DNA from: Pseudomonas antarctica
GTDB taxonomy: Bacteria > Pseudomonadota > Gammaproteobacteria > Pseudomonadales > Pseudomonadaceae
Assembly (NCBI RefSeq): GCF_001647715.1
Contig: NZ_CP015600.1
Span: forward strand, 4,278,001-4,342,000
DNA: 64,000 nucleotides
Direction of reading: 5' to 3'
Shown here: positions 56,811-64,000 of the stretch, one piece after another
How positions within the stretch are numbered: position 1 is the first letter of the stretch
Layout: each line of letters starts with the position of its first letter
Notes under the pieces: model-generated
Database searches by the model: none
What the model was told of the DNA's origin: nothing
Seen by the model: only the letters and a program-made list of their open reading frames with translations
Position numbers and translations under genes: made by a program

Positions 56811-57185
56811 CTATTGCCCGTTTTGCCGTGGCAATTTTTTAAGTGCGCTCGTTGCAACAGGTTGCACAGTGAGCTCCACGCCCAACGCCAGCATCAGCTT
56901 CTTGATGGTTTCAAAGCGCGTTTTTGAGCCGCCCTTGAGGGTTTTATACAGACTCTCCCGATTAACCCCTGCTGCCTCGGCAACCTTGTTAACGCCTTGG
57001 GCCTTGGCCACTTCGGCGAGCGCCTTCATGAGTATCTGCGGGTCTTGGGACTTAAGGCTTTGCGCCAGGTAAGCACTGATGATTTCGGGGCTGTCCAGGA
57101 AGCGCGAAGCCTCATAGACATGAGTGCCTGATGTGTCGAGATCGAGGATCGGCATGTCCTCGGGTTTGAATGTCGATTTGCTCAT
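56811..57185 (-). CDS. Antitoxin of a HigBA-like pair (XRE-type)
   Basis: The 124-residue protein has a C-terminal helix-turn-helix of the 'addiction module antidote' type (GVNKVAEAAGVNRESLYKTL then KGGSKTRFETIKKLMLALGV) and an N-terminal segment that would bind the toxin. It starts one base after the toxin stop codon, giving toxin-first order as in higBA. It should bind the palindrome upstream of the toxin gene to repress the pair. Confidence 0.9.
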   Translation of the reverse strand: MSKSTFKPEDMPILDLDTSGTHVYEASRFLDSPEIISAYLAQSLKSQDPQILMKALAEVAKAQGVNKVAEAAGVNRESLYKTLKGGSKTRFETIKKLMLALGVELTVQPVATSALKKLPRQNGQ

Positions 57186-57186
57186 T

Positions 57187-57489
57187 TCATTGACCTCTCA
57201 GGGCATCGAGTATCTCTTTTGCCCGCTTGATTCCTCGCCTCTGATCGGTTTTATCGCTTCCCCACAGCATCAGGTAAGCGGTGATTCCCGTGCGCACAAA
57301 GTACACCCTGTAGCCGGGCCCGACGAAGACACGCATTTCACTCAACCCATCGCCTACGGGTTCGCAATCGCCAAAATTGTTTTCCTCGGCTCGATCCAGC
57401 CGGGTCAGAATTGCAGTTTTTCCCCAAACATCCCTCATACCGTCGAGCCATGTATCAAACTCCGGCGTCCTGCCGATCAAATTAGTCAC
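57187..57489 (-). CDS. Toxin of a HigBA-like pair (RelE/ParE, Gp49-type)
   Basis: The 100-residue protein has the RelE-like fold of the Gp49/addiction-killer family: EFDTWLDGMRDVWGKTAILT, RLDRAEENNFGD, then MRVFVGPGYRVYFVRTG with the catalytic-like Arg/Tyr and LMLWGSDKTDQRRGIKRAKE. Members cut mRNA on the ribosome. ATG at 57489. It is transcribed before its antitoxin. Confidence 0.92.
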   Translation of the reverse strand: MTNLIGRTPEFDTWLDGMRDVWGKTAILTRLDRAEENNFGDCEPVGDGLSEMRVFVGPGYRVYFVRTGITAYLMLWGSDKTDQRRGIKRAKEILDALRGQ

Positions 57490-57498
57490 GTTTCACCT

Positions 57499-57514
57499 GT
57501 AGCCTACTGGCTAC
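57499..57514. promoter_or_regulatory. Palindrome upstream of the toxin–antitoxin pair
   Basis: GTAGCC-TACT-GGCTAC, a perfect 6-bp inverted repeat with a 4-base centre, 10 bases before the toxin start codon. It is the obvious autoregulatory operator candidate. Confidence 0.65.
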
Positions 57515-57626
57515 TCCTTGCTGATGCCAGTGATTTTTTATCCCGGCGCTAACCGGAATAAAAAACCCTAGCCCAGCCCCCGTGCCATCAGGCGGTCAAT
57601 ACTATTAGCGCTTGTTTCCCTCGTGT

Positions 57627-58550
57627 TTAAAGGGCCCGATCAAACAACGGCGTCACGTCATACCGCTGTTTGAGCATCTGCGCATCCACCAGGAAATCCG
57701 CCGTGGCCTGGGCCTCGCTGACAATCGTCGGCGAGATCGGCAGCACCTTGATCGCGTCACGCTTGAACCACACCTTGGCAATGTCCGGCGAGGACTGGTT
57801 GGCCTTCGACCACGCCTCGGCATACTCATCAACGTGCGTGTTACTCCAGACCCGAGCACGCGTCAGGCGCGCGACAAAGTCTTTGATGATCGCGCTTTTT
57901 TGCGCCAGCGCCGGTTCATACGCAACGATGTAGGTCGGTGCGCTCATCAAGCCCTTGGCATTGCGGATCAGCGTGCTGCCTTCTTTCTCTTGCAACGACA
58001 CATAGGGTTCCCAGGTGCCAAAGGCATCAATGTCGCCTTGGGTCAGTGCCAGGCTGGCTTCGGCTGGCAACAGGAATTTGAAGGTCACGCTGTTGCGCGG
58101 TACGCCGGCTTCATCCAGCGCTTTATAGGCCAGTTGCTGGCTCCACGAGCCGTTCCAGATCGCGACGGTTTTGCCTTTCAGGTCGGCCACCGAATGGATG
58201 CCTTTACGCGCGACGATGCCTACACCGTCAAGACTGGTCTGGGTGCTGGCCACCACTTTCACCGGCGCCCCATTGGCGGCAAGGCTGATCACCGGCGTGT
58301 CGCCGACAATGCCCACGTCGAGCGCACCACTGGCAACCGCCGAGGCCACCGGCGAACCGGTGTTAAAGCGCTTGAAGTCGATTTTGTACGGCAAGTCTTT
58401 GAGCTCGCCCGACAGTTCCAGGACGATGCGATTGGAGAAAAACTGGTCGCCCACCGTCAGGGTCTGGGGCTCTGCCGCCCACGCCGAAGGGCCGTGCAGC
58501 GTTAGCGAAGCCAGGCCCAGCAGGGCGAGCATTGTTTGACGATTGATCAT
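57627..58550 (-). CDS. ABC transporter binding protein, sulfonate/taurine (NitT/TauT) type
   Basis: The 307-residue protein has a signal peptide (MINRQTMLALLGLASLTLHG, cleavage after AWA) and a type 2 periplasmic-binding fold with GSPVASAVASGALDVGIVGD, then WNGSWSQQLAYKALDEAGV and GDIDAFGTWEPYV. Family members bind aliphatic sulfonates, taurine or thiamine-like compounds. No permease or ATPase is adjacent, so it works with a distant transporter. ATG at 58550 follows GGATGCC; the longer frame to 58583 is rejected. It diverges from a flavin enzyme of the same pathway type. Confidence 0.9.
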   Translation of the reverse strand: MINRQTMLALLGLASLTLHGPSAWAAEPQTLTVGDQFFSNRIVLELSGELKDLPYKIDFKRFNTGSPVASAVASGALDVGIVGDTPVISLAANGAPVKVVASTQTSLDGVGIVARKGIHSVADLKGKTVAIWNGSWSQQLAYKALDEAGVPRNSVTFKFLLPAEASLALTQGDIDAFGTWEPYVSLQEKEGSTLIRNAKGLMSAPTYIVAYEPALAQKSAIIKDFVARLTRARVWSNTHVDEYAEAWSKANQSSPDIAKVWFKRDAIKVLPISPTIVSEAQATADFLVDAQMLKQRYDVTPLFDRAL

Positions 58551-58821
58551 GAAAGGCATCCACACGGTTAATGGCTGACTCAACCATCTGTGCGCATGCA
58601 GTCTGGTGATGAGGGAGGGTTTGATCGGTCGCCAAGTGTGGCGCCCCTAGAAGCTAACGCAATAAAGGCGCAGTGATTAATACTGTTGAGCACTATCGAT
58701 AGAACTGCGGCGCAGCTCGATAGGTTTTTTCCGTATTAAAAACTTTGCCCTCCCTGAGTTAGGGTGACGCCACCAGACCACTGGACCCCGCGCCTGAATC
58801 CCTTTCTGCAAGGTCCATTGC
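58551..58821. promoter_or_regulatory. Divergent spacer of two sulfur-type genes
   Basis: 271 bp between the binding protein and the flavin enzyme. The AT-rich segment around 58675–58750 (AATACTGTTGAGCACTATCG) should hold the promoters. ATCGATAGAACTGCGGCGCA then GCTCGATAG around 58694–58721 contains repeated CGATAG. A joint regulator of the two genes is possible but unproven. Confidence 0.4.
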
Positions 58822-60060
58822 ATGTCGACTCCCGCTTTGAATATCTGGGGCTGCGCGCCCTCCGCCCGTTACGAACAACTGGCCGCACCGTTTCGCCCAC
58901 TGTTTGCGCAGATCCTTGCCCAAGCCGCCGAGGCTGATCAAACCCGCGCCAGCCTCACTAACGTTATCCAGCAGCTGAATAAACTGGGCTTGCCCCGTTG
59001 GCGCTTACCCGTGAGTGAGGGCGGCCAGGACGCGACACTGGTTGAACTGCTCGCGCTGCTCACCGAGTTATCCGCCGCCGACTCCAACATCACCCAGGCC
59101 CTGCGCGGGCATTTTGGTTTTTGCGAAGACGTACTCTGCGCCAAAGACCTCGACTGGCGCGCCAAATGGCTGCACCGACTCGGCCAGGGCGCGCTGCTCT
59201 CCCCCGGCAGCACGGAAGTCGGCAACCAGACCCGGGGTGATTTCGACACCCGCCTTCACCGTGATGCACAGGGCACGTTGCGCATCAGCGGCAAAAAGTT
59301 CTACACCACCGGCGCGCTCTACAGTGACCTGATCAACACCATCGCCACGGGCGAAGACGGCACGGTGTACAGCGTGGTGGTCGACCTCAAAGCCCCTGGC
59401 GTTCAGATCATCGACGACTGGAACGGCTTCGGCCAACGCCTCACCGCCAGCGGTACATGCGTCTTTGACAATGCGCCGGTGGAAGACGACCTGCGCCCCA
59501 CACACCAGCGCTTCGGCTACGGCCAATCCTTCTTCCAGATCTACCACCTCAGCACCCTCGCCGGCATCGCCCGCCGCGCTGCGTTGAGTGGTGCGCAAGA
59601 ACTCAGCCAGCGCGCCCGGACCTTCACCACCGGCAATGCCGACACCGCCGCGCACGACGTGCAACTGCTGCAAGTGATCGGCGAAGTCGCCAGCCAGGCG
59701 TATGCCGCGCAAGCCATCAGCCAGCAAGCGGCGCAGCGCCTGGAGCAGACCGCGCAGTATGTGATCGCCCACGAGCAGCCGTTGCATGACGATGACCCGC
59801 ACGTGGCATTGGCGGAATTGGAGGTGTGCCTGGCAGTCAACCCAGTGGTGGATGCCACACTCGCGGCGACCACCGCGCTGTTTGACGCGCTGGGCGCCAG
59901 TGCAACGGCGAGCAACAAGGCGCTGGACCGGCTATGGCGCAATGCGCGCACGTTGGCGAACCATAATCCACGGGTGTACAAGTCGCGGATTGTGGGTAAT
60001 TACCTGGTGAACGGGTTGCTGCCACCGGCGCAGTGGCGAGTGGGCGTGGCCAAGGGCTGA
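58822..60060 (+). CDS. SfnB-like acyl-CoA dehydrogenase family monooxygenase (sulfur acquisition)
   Basis: The 412-residue protein has the acyl-CoA dehydrogenase fold of the SfnB/DszC branch: LSPGSTEVGNQTRGDFDTRL, SGKKFYTTGALYSDLINTIA, FGQRLTASGTCVFDNAPVED and the C-terminal NHNPRVYKSRIVGNYLVNG. Members use FMNH2 or act in use of dimethylsulfone and organosulfur compounds under sulfate starvation. It faces a sulfonate-type binding protein, supporting that role. The exact substrate is unknown. ATG at 58822 follows AAGGTCCATTGC. Confidence 0.87.
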   Translation: MSTPALNIWGCAPSARYEQLAAPFRPLFAQILAQAAEADQTRASLTNVIQQLNKLGLPRWRLPVSEGGQDATLVELLALLTELSAADSNITQALRGHFGFCEDVLCAKDLDWRAKWLHRLGQGALLSPGSTEVGNQTRGDFDTRLHRDAQGTLRISGKKFYTTGALYSDLINTIATGEDGTVYSVVVDLKAPGVQIIDDWNGFGQRLTASGTCVFDNAPVEDDLRPTHQRFGYGQSFFQIYHLSTLAGIARRAALSGAQELSQRARTFTTGNADTAAHDVQLLQVIGEVASQAYAAQAISQQAAQRLEQTAQYVIAHEQPLHDDDPHVALAELEVCLAVNPVVDATLAATTALFDALGASATASNKALDRLWRNARTLANHNPRVYKSRIVGNYLVNGLLPPAQWRVGVAKG

Positions 60061-60097
60061 GCGTTGCCCGGTTGAAGCCACAACACCGGGCAAAGGC

Positions 60098-60181
60098 GGG
60101 AGCGGGCGTGCTCGCGAATTCGGTGGGCCAGTCAATAGAGTGGGTGACTGACACGACGCCTTCGCGAGCACGCCCGCTCCC
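60098..60181. repeat. REPIN with perfect 21-bp arms
   Basis: GGGAGCGGGCGTGCTCGCGA then A (60098–60118) and its exact complement at 60161–60181. The core is GGCGTGCTCGCGAA, slightly different from the GGCTTGCTCGCGAA type at 6151, so it is a second REP sequence variant. It lies between two convergent genes. Confidence 0.88.
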
Positions 60182-60220
60182 ACAGGGTTACCCGCGCATG
60201 GCTTGGGACAGGTGTCGGTG

Positions 60221-61372
60221 TCACCGCCTCACAAACTCCACCACCCGCGCCAGCATCCGATCACACGCCGCCAACTGTTCCAGGCTGATGAACTCATCCG
60301 GCTTGTGCCCCTGCTCCATACTGCCCGGCCCGCACACCACCGTCGGGATACCGGCCTGATCAAACAACCCGCCTTCAGTGCCGAAGGCCACCGTGCCGTA
60401 CGCCGGCGAACCACAGAACTCGGCAACCCAGGCAGCCGCCTGGCTTTCGGCCGAAGTGGCCAGGCCCGGGTAGCTCGACAGTTCGCTGAAGCTGATCGCG
60501 CACTGCTCGCTCACGGCCTGCATTGCCGGCAACAAGGTGTGTTCAGCGTAGCCGCGTAACGCGTCCGCCACTTGCCAGGGGTCCTGGGCCGGCAGCGAGC
60601 GCACTTCAAAATCAAACGTGCAATTTTGCGGGACGATATTCAGCGCCTTGCCGCCGCTTATCACGCCGGTTTGAACCGTGGAAAATGGCGGGTCAAATCG
60701 CCCGTCAAGCTGCTGCGGCGCCTTGAGCGTTTCACCGAGCCGCACCAGTTCACTGATCAACCGGGCGGCGTATTCGATGGCGTTGACACCGGACGGCGCA
60801 TAGGCCGAATGGCACGCCGCGCCATGCACTTCGCAGCGCATCGCCAGCTTGCCCTTGTGACCCAGCACCGGCTTGAGTTCGGTCGGCTCACCGATCACAC
60901 ACAGCAGCGGCTTGACTGGTTGCGCGTGAAACCTCTCGATCAACGAACGCACGCCCAGGCAGCCGACCTCTTCGTCATAGGACAGCGCGATATGCACCGG
61001 CATCCGCAACGGCGCTTGCACCAGCGACGGCACGCTGGCCAGTACACACGCGATGTAGCCCTTCATATCGGCGGCGCCACGGCCATACAACTTGCCGTCC
61101 TGTTCCGTGAGGTCGAACGGCGCGACCGTCCAACGCTGGCCATCCACCGGCACCACATCCGTGTGGCCGGACAACACAATGCCGGGCAGCCCGGCCGGGC
61201 CAATGCTCGCCAGCAGGTTGGCCTTGCTCTTGTGCGCGTTGAACACCAGCTCACAGGCCACCCCGTGGCCTTGCAAATAGGTGCGCACGAAGTCGATCAA
61301 GGCCAGGTTGGATTCACGGCTGGTGGTATCAAAGCGCACCAGTTGCGCGAGTAACTCACGGCTGTTGCTCAT
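60221..61372 (-). CDS. ArgE-type M20 deacetylase/deacylase
   Basis: The 383-residue M20 metallopeptidase-family protein has GIVLSGHTDVVPVDGQRWTV (metal His and Asp), YGRGAADMKGYIACVLA, IALSYDEEVGCLGVRSL (catalytic Glu pair) and KPVLGHKGKLAMRCEVHG. It resembles acetylornithine deacetylase ArgE. Pseudomonads mostly use ArgJ for arginine synthesis, and this copy sits in an operon with DUF1028, aldolase and PhyH genes. I infer it cleaves a different N-acyl amino acid or amide, so no argE symbol. Its start overlaps the DUF1028 stop by 4 bases. Confidence 0.88.
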   Translation of the reverse strand: MSNSRELLAQLVRFDTTSRESNLALIDFVRTYLQGHGVACELVFNAHKSKANLLASIGPAGLPGIVLSGHTDVVPVDGQRWTVAPFDLTEQDGKLYGRGAADMKGYIACVLASVPSLVQAPLRMPVHIALSYDEEVGCLGVRSLIERFHAQPVKPLLCVIGEPTELKPVLGHKGKLAMRCEVHGAACHSAYAPSGVNAIEYAARLISELVRLGETLKAPQQLDGRFDPPFSTVQTGVISGGKALNIVPQNCTFDFEVRSLPAQDPWQVADALRGYAEHTLLPAMQAVSEQCAISFSELSSYPGLATSAESQAAAWVAEFCGSPAYGTVAFGTEGGLFDQAGIPTVVCGPGSMEQGHKPDEFISLEQLAACDRMLARVVEFVRR

Positions 61373-62046
61373 CGGTCATCTCCCGGCACCGCATAGCCCG
61401 GTGCGTGTTGCGGGTTGATGGCGCGGTCGATGTAATCCTGCAGTTGGCCGCGATAGGCCTGCCAGAGTTGGTCGAGGGCGCCGATCGGGTCTTCATCGGC
61501 CCAGTCCACCCGCAAATTGACGATGGGCCACAGCAGGTCATCGACCACCACCAAGGCGGCCGAATGCACCGGGCCTGCCTCGCCGCCCCTGGCCTGCCCG
61601 GCGTGCAGCGCGGCCAGCAAGCGTTCGGCAAGCTGCCCCGGCGCACGTTCGAAAGCACGCACCATGGCTTCGATCACACTGGCGTCAGCCAGCATATTGC
61701 CCGCCGCCACGCACTGCTCACCGCTCTGCGCCGCATGAATGCCCAGGGTCTGTGCGCCGCTGAAATGTGCGGTGCGGCCCTGATGATCAATCACGGTGAC
61801 CTGGCGATATTGGCTATGCGCCTGAGCGGCTAATACCTCTGCCAGCGCCTCACTCGGCGCCACGCCCTGCCCGAGCACGTCGAGGATCTGCGGGCCCAGG
61901 CTCGGCAAGGTGATGTTCTGCGACGCCACCGCGCCCACACCGGGGCGCAGCCACGGGCAACGCGCGCCAACGGCAATGCTTGAAGAGCTGATCGCAATAC
62001 CCAACTGGCCCGTCTCGGCGCAGCTAGCCACAACGGAAAACGTCAT
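61369..62046 (-). CDS. DUF1028 family protein (Ntn-like)
   Basis: The 225-residue protein is a clear DUF1028 member: MTFSVVASCAETGQLGIAIS, SSIAVGARCPWLRPGVGAVA then SQNITLP, GIHAAQSGEQCVAAGNMLAD. The family is thought to share the Ntn-hydrolase fold, with a conserved N-terminal Thr/Ser/Cys region; its activity is not established. Overlaps argE-like by 4 bases and follows the aldolase gene by 9, so all three are co-translated. Confidence 0.92.
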   Translation of the reverse strand: MTFSVVASCAETGQLGIAISSSSIAVGARCPWLRPGVGAVASQNITLPSLGPQILDVLGQGVAPSEALAEVLAAQAHSQYRQVTVIDHQGRTAHFSGAQTLGIHAAQSGEQCVAAGNMLADASVIEAMVRAFERAPGQLAERLLAALHAGQARGGEAGPVHSAALVVVDDLLWPIVNLRVDWADEDPIGALDQLWQAYRGQLQDYIDRAINPQHAPGYAVPGDDR

Positions 62047-62055
62047 AAAAAGCCC

Positions 62056-62787
62056 TCAGTCGAGCACCGAAGGATCGGCGTCGATCATCATTTGCTTCAT
62101 TTCTTCAAAGTGCTGCTGCGAAAAATCCGCGATGCCTTCCCAGCCCCGCGCGGTTTTTTCCGCCACCTCATCCGACAGCACCCGCAGCGGCTGGCCGGTG
62201 GACCACGCCGTCACCAGAATCTGGCAGGCGCGCTCCAGGGTCCAGATGTCGTCAAAGGCTTCACCGATGGACGCCGCCGTCACCATCACACCGTGGTTCC
62301 CCATCAACAAGCGACGCTTGCCATCAAGCAACCCGGCCAGGCGCGCGCCTTCGGCTTCGGTGTCCGCCATACCGCCATACAGTTCGTCCACGGCCACACG
62401 GTTGAAGTACCGCGCGGTGTTCTGGTCGATCGGCGGCACATGCGGTGTGGCCAGGCAGGCCACTGCCGTGGTGTACACCGGGTGCAAGTGCAACACCGCG
62501 CGGGTTTGCGGCAACAGGCGGTGAATCTGCCCGTGGATTGACCAGGCGGTGGCGTCCACATTCGGGTGGTCGGCGCTGGCGGGGTCGTCGGCGTTCAACA
62601 GCAACAGGTCACTGGCGCGGATACGCGAAAAGTGCTTCCACTTCGGGTTGAGCAAAAACTGTTTGCCATCGGCCGACACGGCGGCGCTGAAGTGGTTGGC
62701 CACCGCTTCGTGCATGCCCACATGCGCAATGATACGAAAGGTCGCCGCCAGGTCGATGCGAGTCTGTTCTTCAAGGGATAACGCCAT
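62056..62787 (-). CDS. Class II aldolase/adducin family protein
   Basis: The 243-residue protein has the zinc-aldolase signatures: NHFSAAVSADGKQFLLNPKW, AVLHLHPVYTTA (HxH metal site) and RLLMGNHGVMVTAAS (third His region). Members cleave or epimerise hydroxy-acid phosphates, or act on free 3-hydroxy acids. In this operon it could cut a hydroxylated product made by the PhyH dioxygenase. ATG at 62787 follows a weak ribosome site. Confidence 0.9.
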   Translation of the reverse strand: MALSLEEQTRIDLAATFRIIAHVGMHEAVANHFSAAVSADGKQFLLNPKWKHFSRIRASDLLLLNADDPASADHPNVDATAWSIHGQIHRLLPQTRAVLHLHPVYTTAVACLATPHVPPIDQNTARYFNRVAVDELYGGMADTEAEGARLAGLLDGKRRLLMGNHGVMVTAASIGEAFDDIWTLERACQILVTAWSTGQPLRVLSDEVAEKTARGWEGIADFSQQHFEEMKQMMIDADPSVLD

Positions 62788-62837
62788 GAATCGGTCTCCG
62801 CAAGGCGCGACCGCAGGGCTGCGGCCGCGCGATAGGC

Positions 62838-63668
62838 TTACTGGGGCATCAGCGCTGCGATGTCGGCGTCGGTCGGGGCCTCAAAGTTGTACTTCTTGAG
62901 CAAGGCGGCGTATTCCGGGGTGGCGCGGTATTTTTCCAGCCCGTCGAGCAGGGCTTTCTTCACCGTGTCATTGCCCTTCTTCACGCCAAAGCCGTTAAGC
63001 ACCGGGTAGATCAGGGTGTCGGAAGAAATCACCACGCGGCTGCCCAGCTTGTCGACCACACCACGGGCCACGGCGGCGTCGGTGATCTGCGCTTCCACGG
63101 CGTGTGCGAGCAAGGCCTGGGTGGTTTGCGGGTCGGTGCTGTATTCGCTGATCTGAATCGGCTTCAACCCCTTGGCCACGCAATAATCAGCCGACAATTT
63201 GTTCATCTGCGCCAGCCAGGAAGTGGCGCCCATGGAGCCGATCTTGTGGCCGCAGAATTCTTCCGGAGTCTTGGGCTGGAAGGCGCTGTCCTTGAGGGTG
63301 AGGATCGACTCGCCGCTTTTCAGGTAAGGGATCATGTCGATGACTTTGACCCGCTCTGCAGTGATGTACATCGACGAGTTGGTCAGGTCGAACCGCCCGG
63401 CCTGCAGGCCAGTGATCAGGTTGGGAAAGCGTGTATCGAGGGTCTCGACCTTGCGGCCCATGACCTTGCCCAGGCCGTCCATGAACTCGATATCAAAGCC
63501 TGCGGGCTTGTTGTTATCCATGTACTCATAGGGAAAAAACGTCACATCGGAACCGGCGATGAGCTTGCCTTCCTGCTGGAACGCCGAAGCCGCCAACGAG
63601 GTCAGTGCAACCGCAGCGCCCAGCAGGCACACGGCAAGAGGGCGAACACTTTTTTTAGACGCTGTCAT
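62838..63668 (-). CDS. Polar amino-acid ABC transporter binding protein
   Basis: The 276-residue protein has a signal peptide (MTASKKSVRPLAVCLLGAAV, cleavage after ASA) and the family 3 solute-binding fold: GSDVTFFPYEYMDNNKPAGF then DIEFMDGLGKVMG, and FDLTNSSMYITAERVKVIDM. It has FCGHKIGSMGATSWLAQMN in the second lobe. Ligand is probably an amino acid or its derivative. I start at ATG 63668, which has AGG eight bases upstream; an ATG two codons earlier is too close to it. Permease and ATPase genes may be right of the window. Confidence 0.92.
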   Translation of the reverse strand: MTASKKSVRPLAVCLLGAAVALTSLAASAFQQEGKLIAGSDVTFFPYEYMDNNKPAGFDIEFMDGLGKVMGRKVETLDTRFPNLITGLQAGRFDLTNSSMYITAERVKVIDMIPYLKSGESILTLKDSAFQPKTPEEFCGHKIGSMGATSWLAQMNKLSADYCVAKGLKPIQISEYSTDPQTTQALLAHAVEAQITDAAVARGVVDKLGSRVVISSDTLIYPVLNGFGVKKGNDTVKKALLDGLEKYRATPEYAALLKKYNFEAPTDADIAALMPQ

Positions 63669-63696
63669 GGTCATTACCTGCAAGGGTTTTAGGGGG

Positions 63697-64000
63697 TTAG
63701 GCAGTCGCGGAATCTTGGCCGGCCTGTTGCACGAAAAAGGACGCGCCACGGGGTTTCTGCGGCAAGCGCAGATGGTTGTCCGTGGAGCGCACCAAGCCAC
63801 TTTCTTCACCGGCCACCAACACGCCGGCGTGTGCACTGGGCAACGGGTTTTCACCGAATGGCAGCGCGTCTTCAGCGGCGTATACGCTGATAAAAAGAGT
63901 GCGCGGCAGTTCGGTCTCGTTAGGGCTCGAAGCATGTAACAGGCGCGTGTGCATGAAGCACACGGAGCCGGCCGGGCCGTAACAGGCGACCGGTTGCTGG
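63697..64000 (-). CDS. PhyH-type Fe(II)/2-oxoglutarate dioxygenase (5' end outside window)
   Basis: About 100 C-terminal residues are present. GPAGSVCFMHTRLLHASSPN, with the distal metal His (LLHASSPN) and 2-oxoglutarate Arg (LPRTLFISVYAAED), is typical of phytanoyl-CoA/ectoine hydroxylase-like dioxygenases. The stop is 28 bases before the binding-protein gene, so it leads (within this window) the operon. Substrate is unknown; a hydroxylation of an amino-acid-like ligand is a reasonable guess. Confidence 0.85.
   Translation of the reverse strand, partial: QQPVACYGPAGSVCFMHTRLLHASSPNETELPRTLFISVYAAEDALPFGENPLPSAHAGVLVAGEESGLVRSTDNHLRLPQKPRGASFFVQQAGQDSATA

Noticed and set aside
60221..61372. 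Calling the M20 gene argE
   Set aside because: Operon context (PhyH, DUF1028, aldolase, binding protein) points to catabolism, not arginine synthesis.

Overview
The window reads as a chromosomal segment of a Pseudomonas of the fluorescens group. The evidence is the asd/leuB/leuD/leuC/fimV block, the gltX–tRNA–uvrB block, high-GC third-position codon use, and REP/REPIN palindromes ('GTGGGAGC.GGCTTGC.GCGA' type) between many genes. The species inference rests on family recognition only, because no database search was possible. No phage, CRISPR array or intact insertion sequence was seen.

Layout. 1–8.3 kb (minus strand) holds leucine and aspartate-family biosynthesis: leuC, leuD, a SAM methyltransferase, leuB, asd, a Cys-less Asd paralogue, then the polar hub gene fimV, which runs off the left edge. 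A LysR gene faces leuC. 9.4–12.7 kb is a five-PAS GGDEF-EAL protein. 12.8–15.7 kb holds dusC, a thioesterase gene with an in-frame amber codon, an alpha/beta hydrolase and a TetR regulator with a perfect palindrome upstream. 15.9–20.3 kb holds a tandemly duplicated tRNA-Ala/tRNA-Glu pair, gltX and uvrB. 20.6–24.6 kb holds an aminotransferase, a small membrane protein, and a LysR facing a succinate-semialdehyde dehydrogenase gene. 24.8–27.8 kb is a three-gene operon of a small unknown protein, a double-domain KaiC-like ATPase and a soluble histidine kinase. 27.9–31.0 kb is a cobalamin riboswitch followed by a binding protein/permease/ATPase importer.

31–38.8 kb is mixed housekeeping and accessory DNA: GNAT, lipase-like hydrolase, TspO, ChrA, a nucleotidyltransferase-like protein, a DUF3077/DUF6124-like small gene behind a long leader rich in inverted repeats, a secreted VDHYPD-repeat protein and a soluble FIST-domain chemoreceptor. 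38.8–42.5 kb is the most foreign-looking part. A transmembrane chemoreceptor with an array of TTGTACAA sites lies between inverted copies of a MITE-like element. A probable orphan immunity-type gene and a 24-codon gene remnant follow.

42.5–51 kb holds a BPL-N amidotransferase-like protein, a VOC protein, a LysE exporter, an FMN reductase, a SolA-like oxidase, a GST, another chemoreceptor, a DUF3144 protein and a HisRS-like gene broken by one extra base. 51.2–56.7 kb holds trmK, then a D-glucarate/galactarate module (GntR regulator, MFS transporter, glucarate dehydratase) and a DHH protein. 56.8–60.1 kb holds a HigBA-like toxin–antitoxin pair, a sulfonate-type binding protein and an SfnB-like flavin enzyme. 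60.2–64 kb is a five-gene minus-strand operon (PhyH dioxygenase, amino-acid binding protein, class II aldolase, DUF1028, ArgE-like M20 hydrolase) that looks like an uncharacterised catabolic pathway.

The strongest candidates for something undescribed are the KaiC-like operon whose second domain lacks the clock phosphosites, the structured leader at 35.2–35.57 kb, the MITE-flanked chemoreceptor cassette and the PhyH–DUF1028–ArgE operon.
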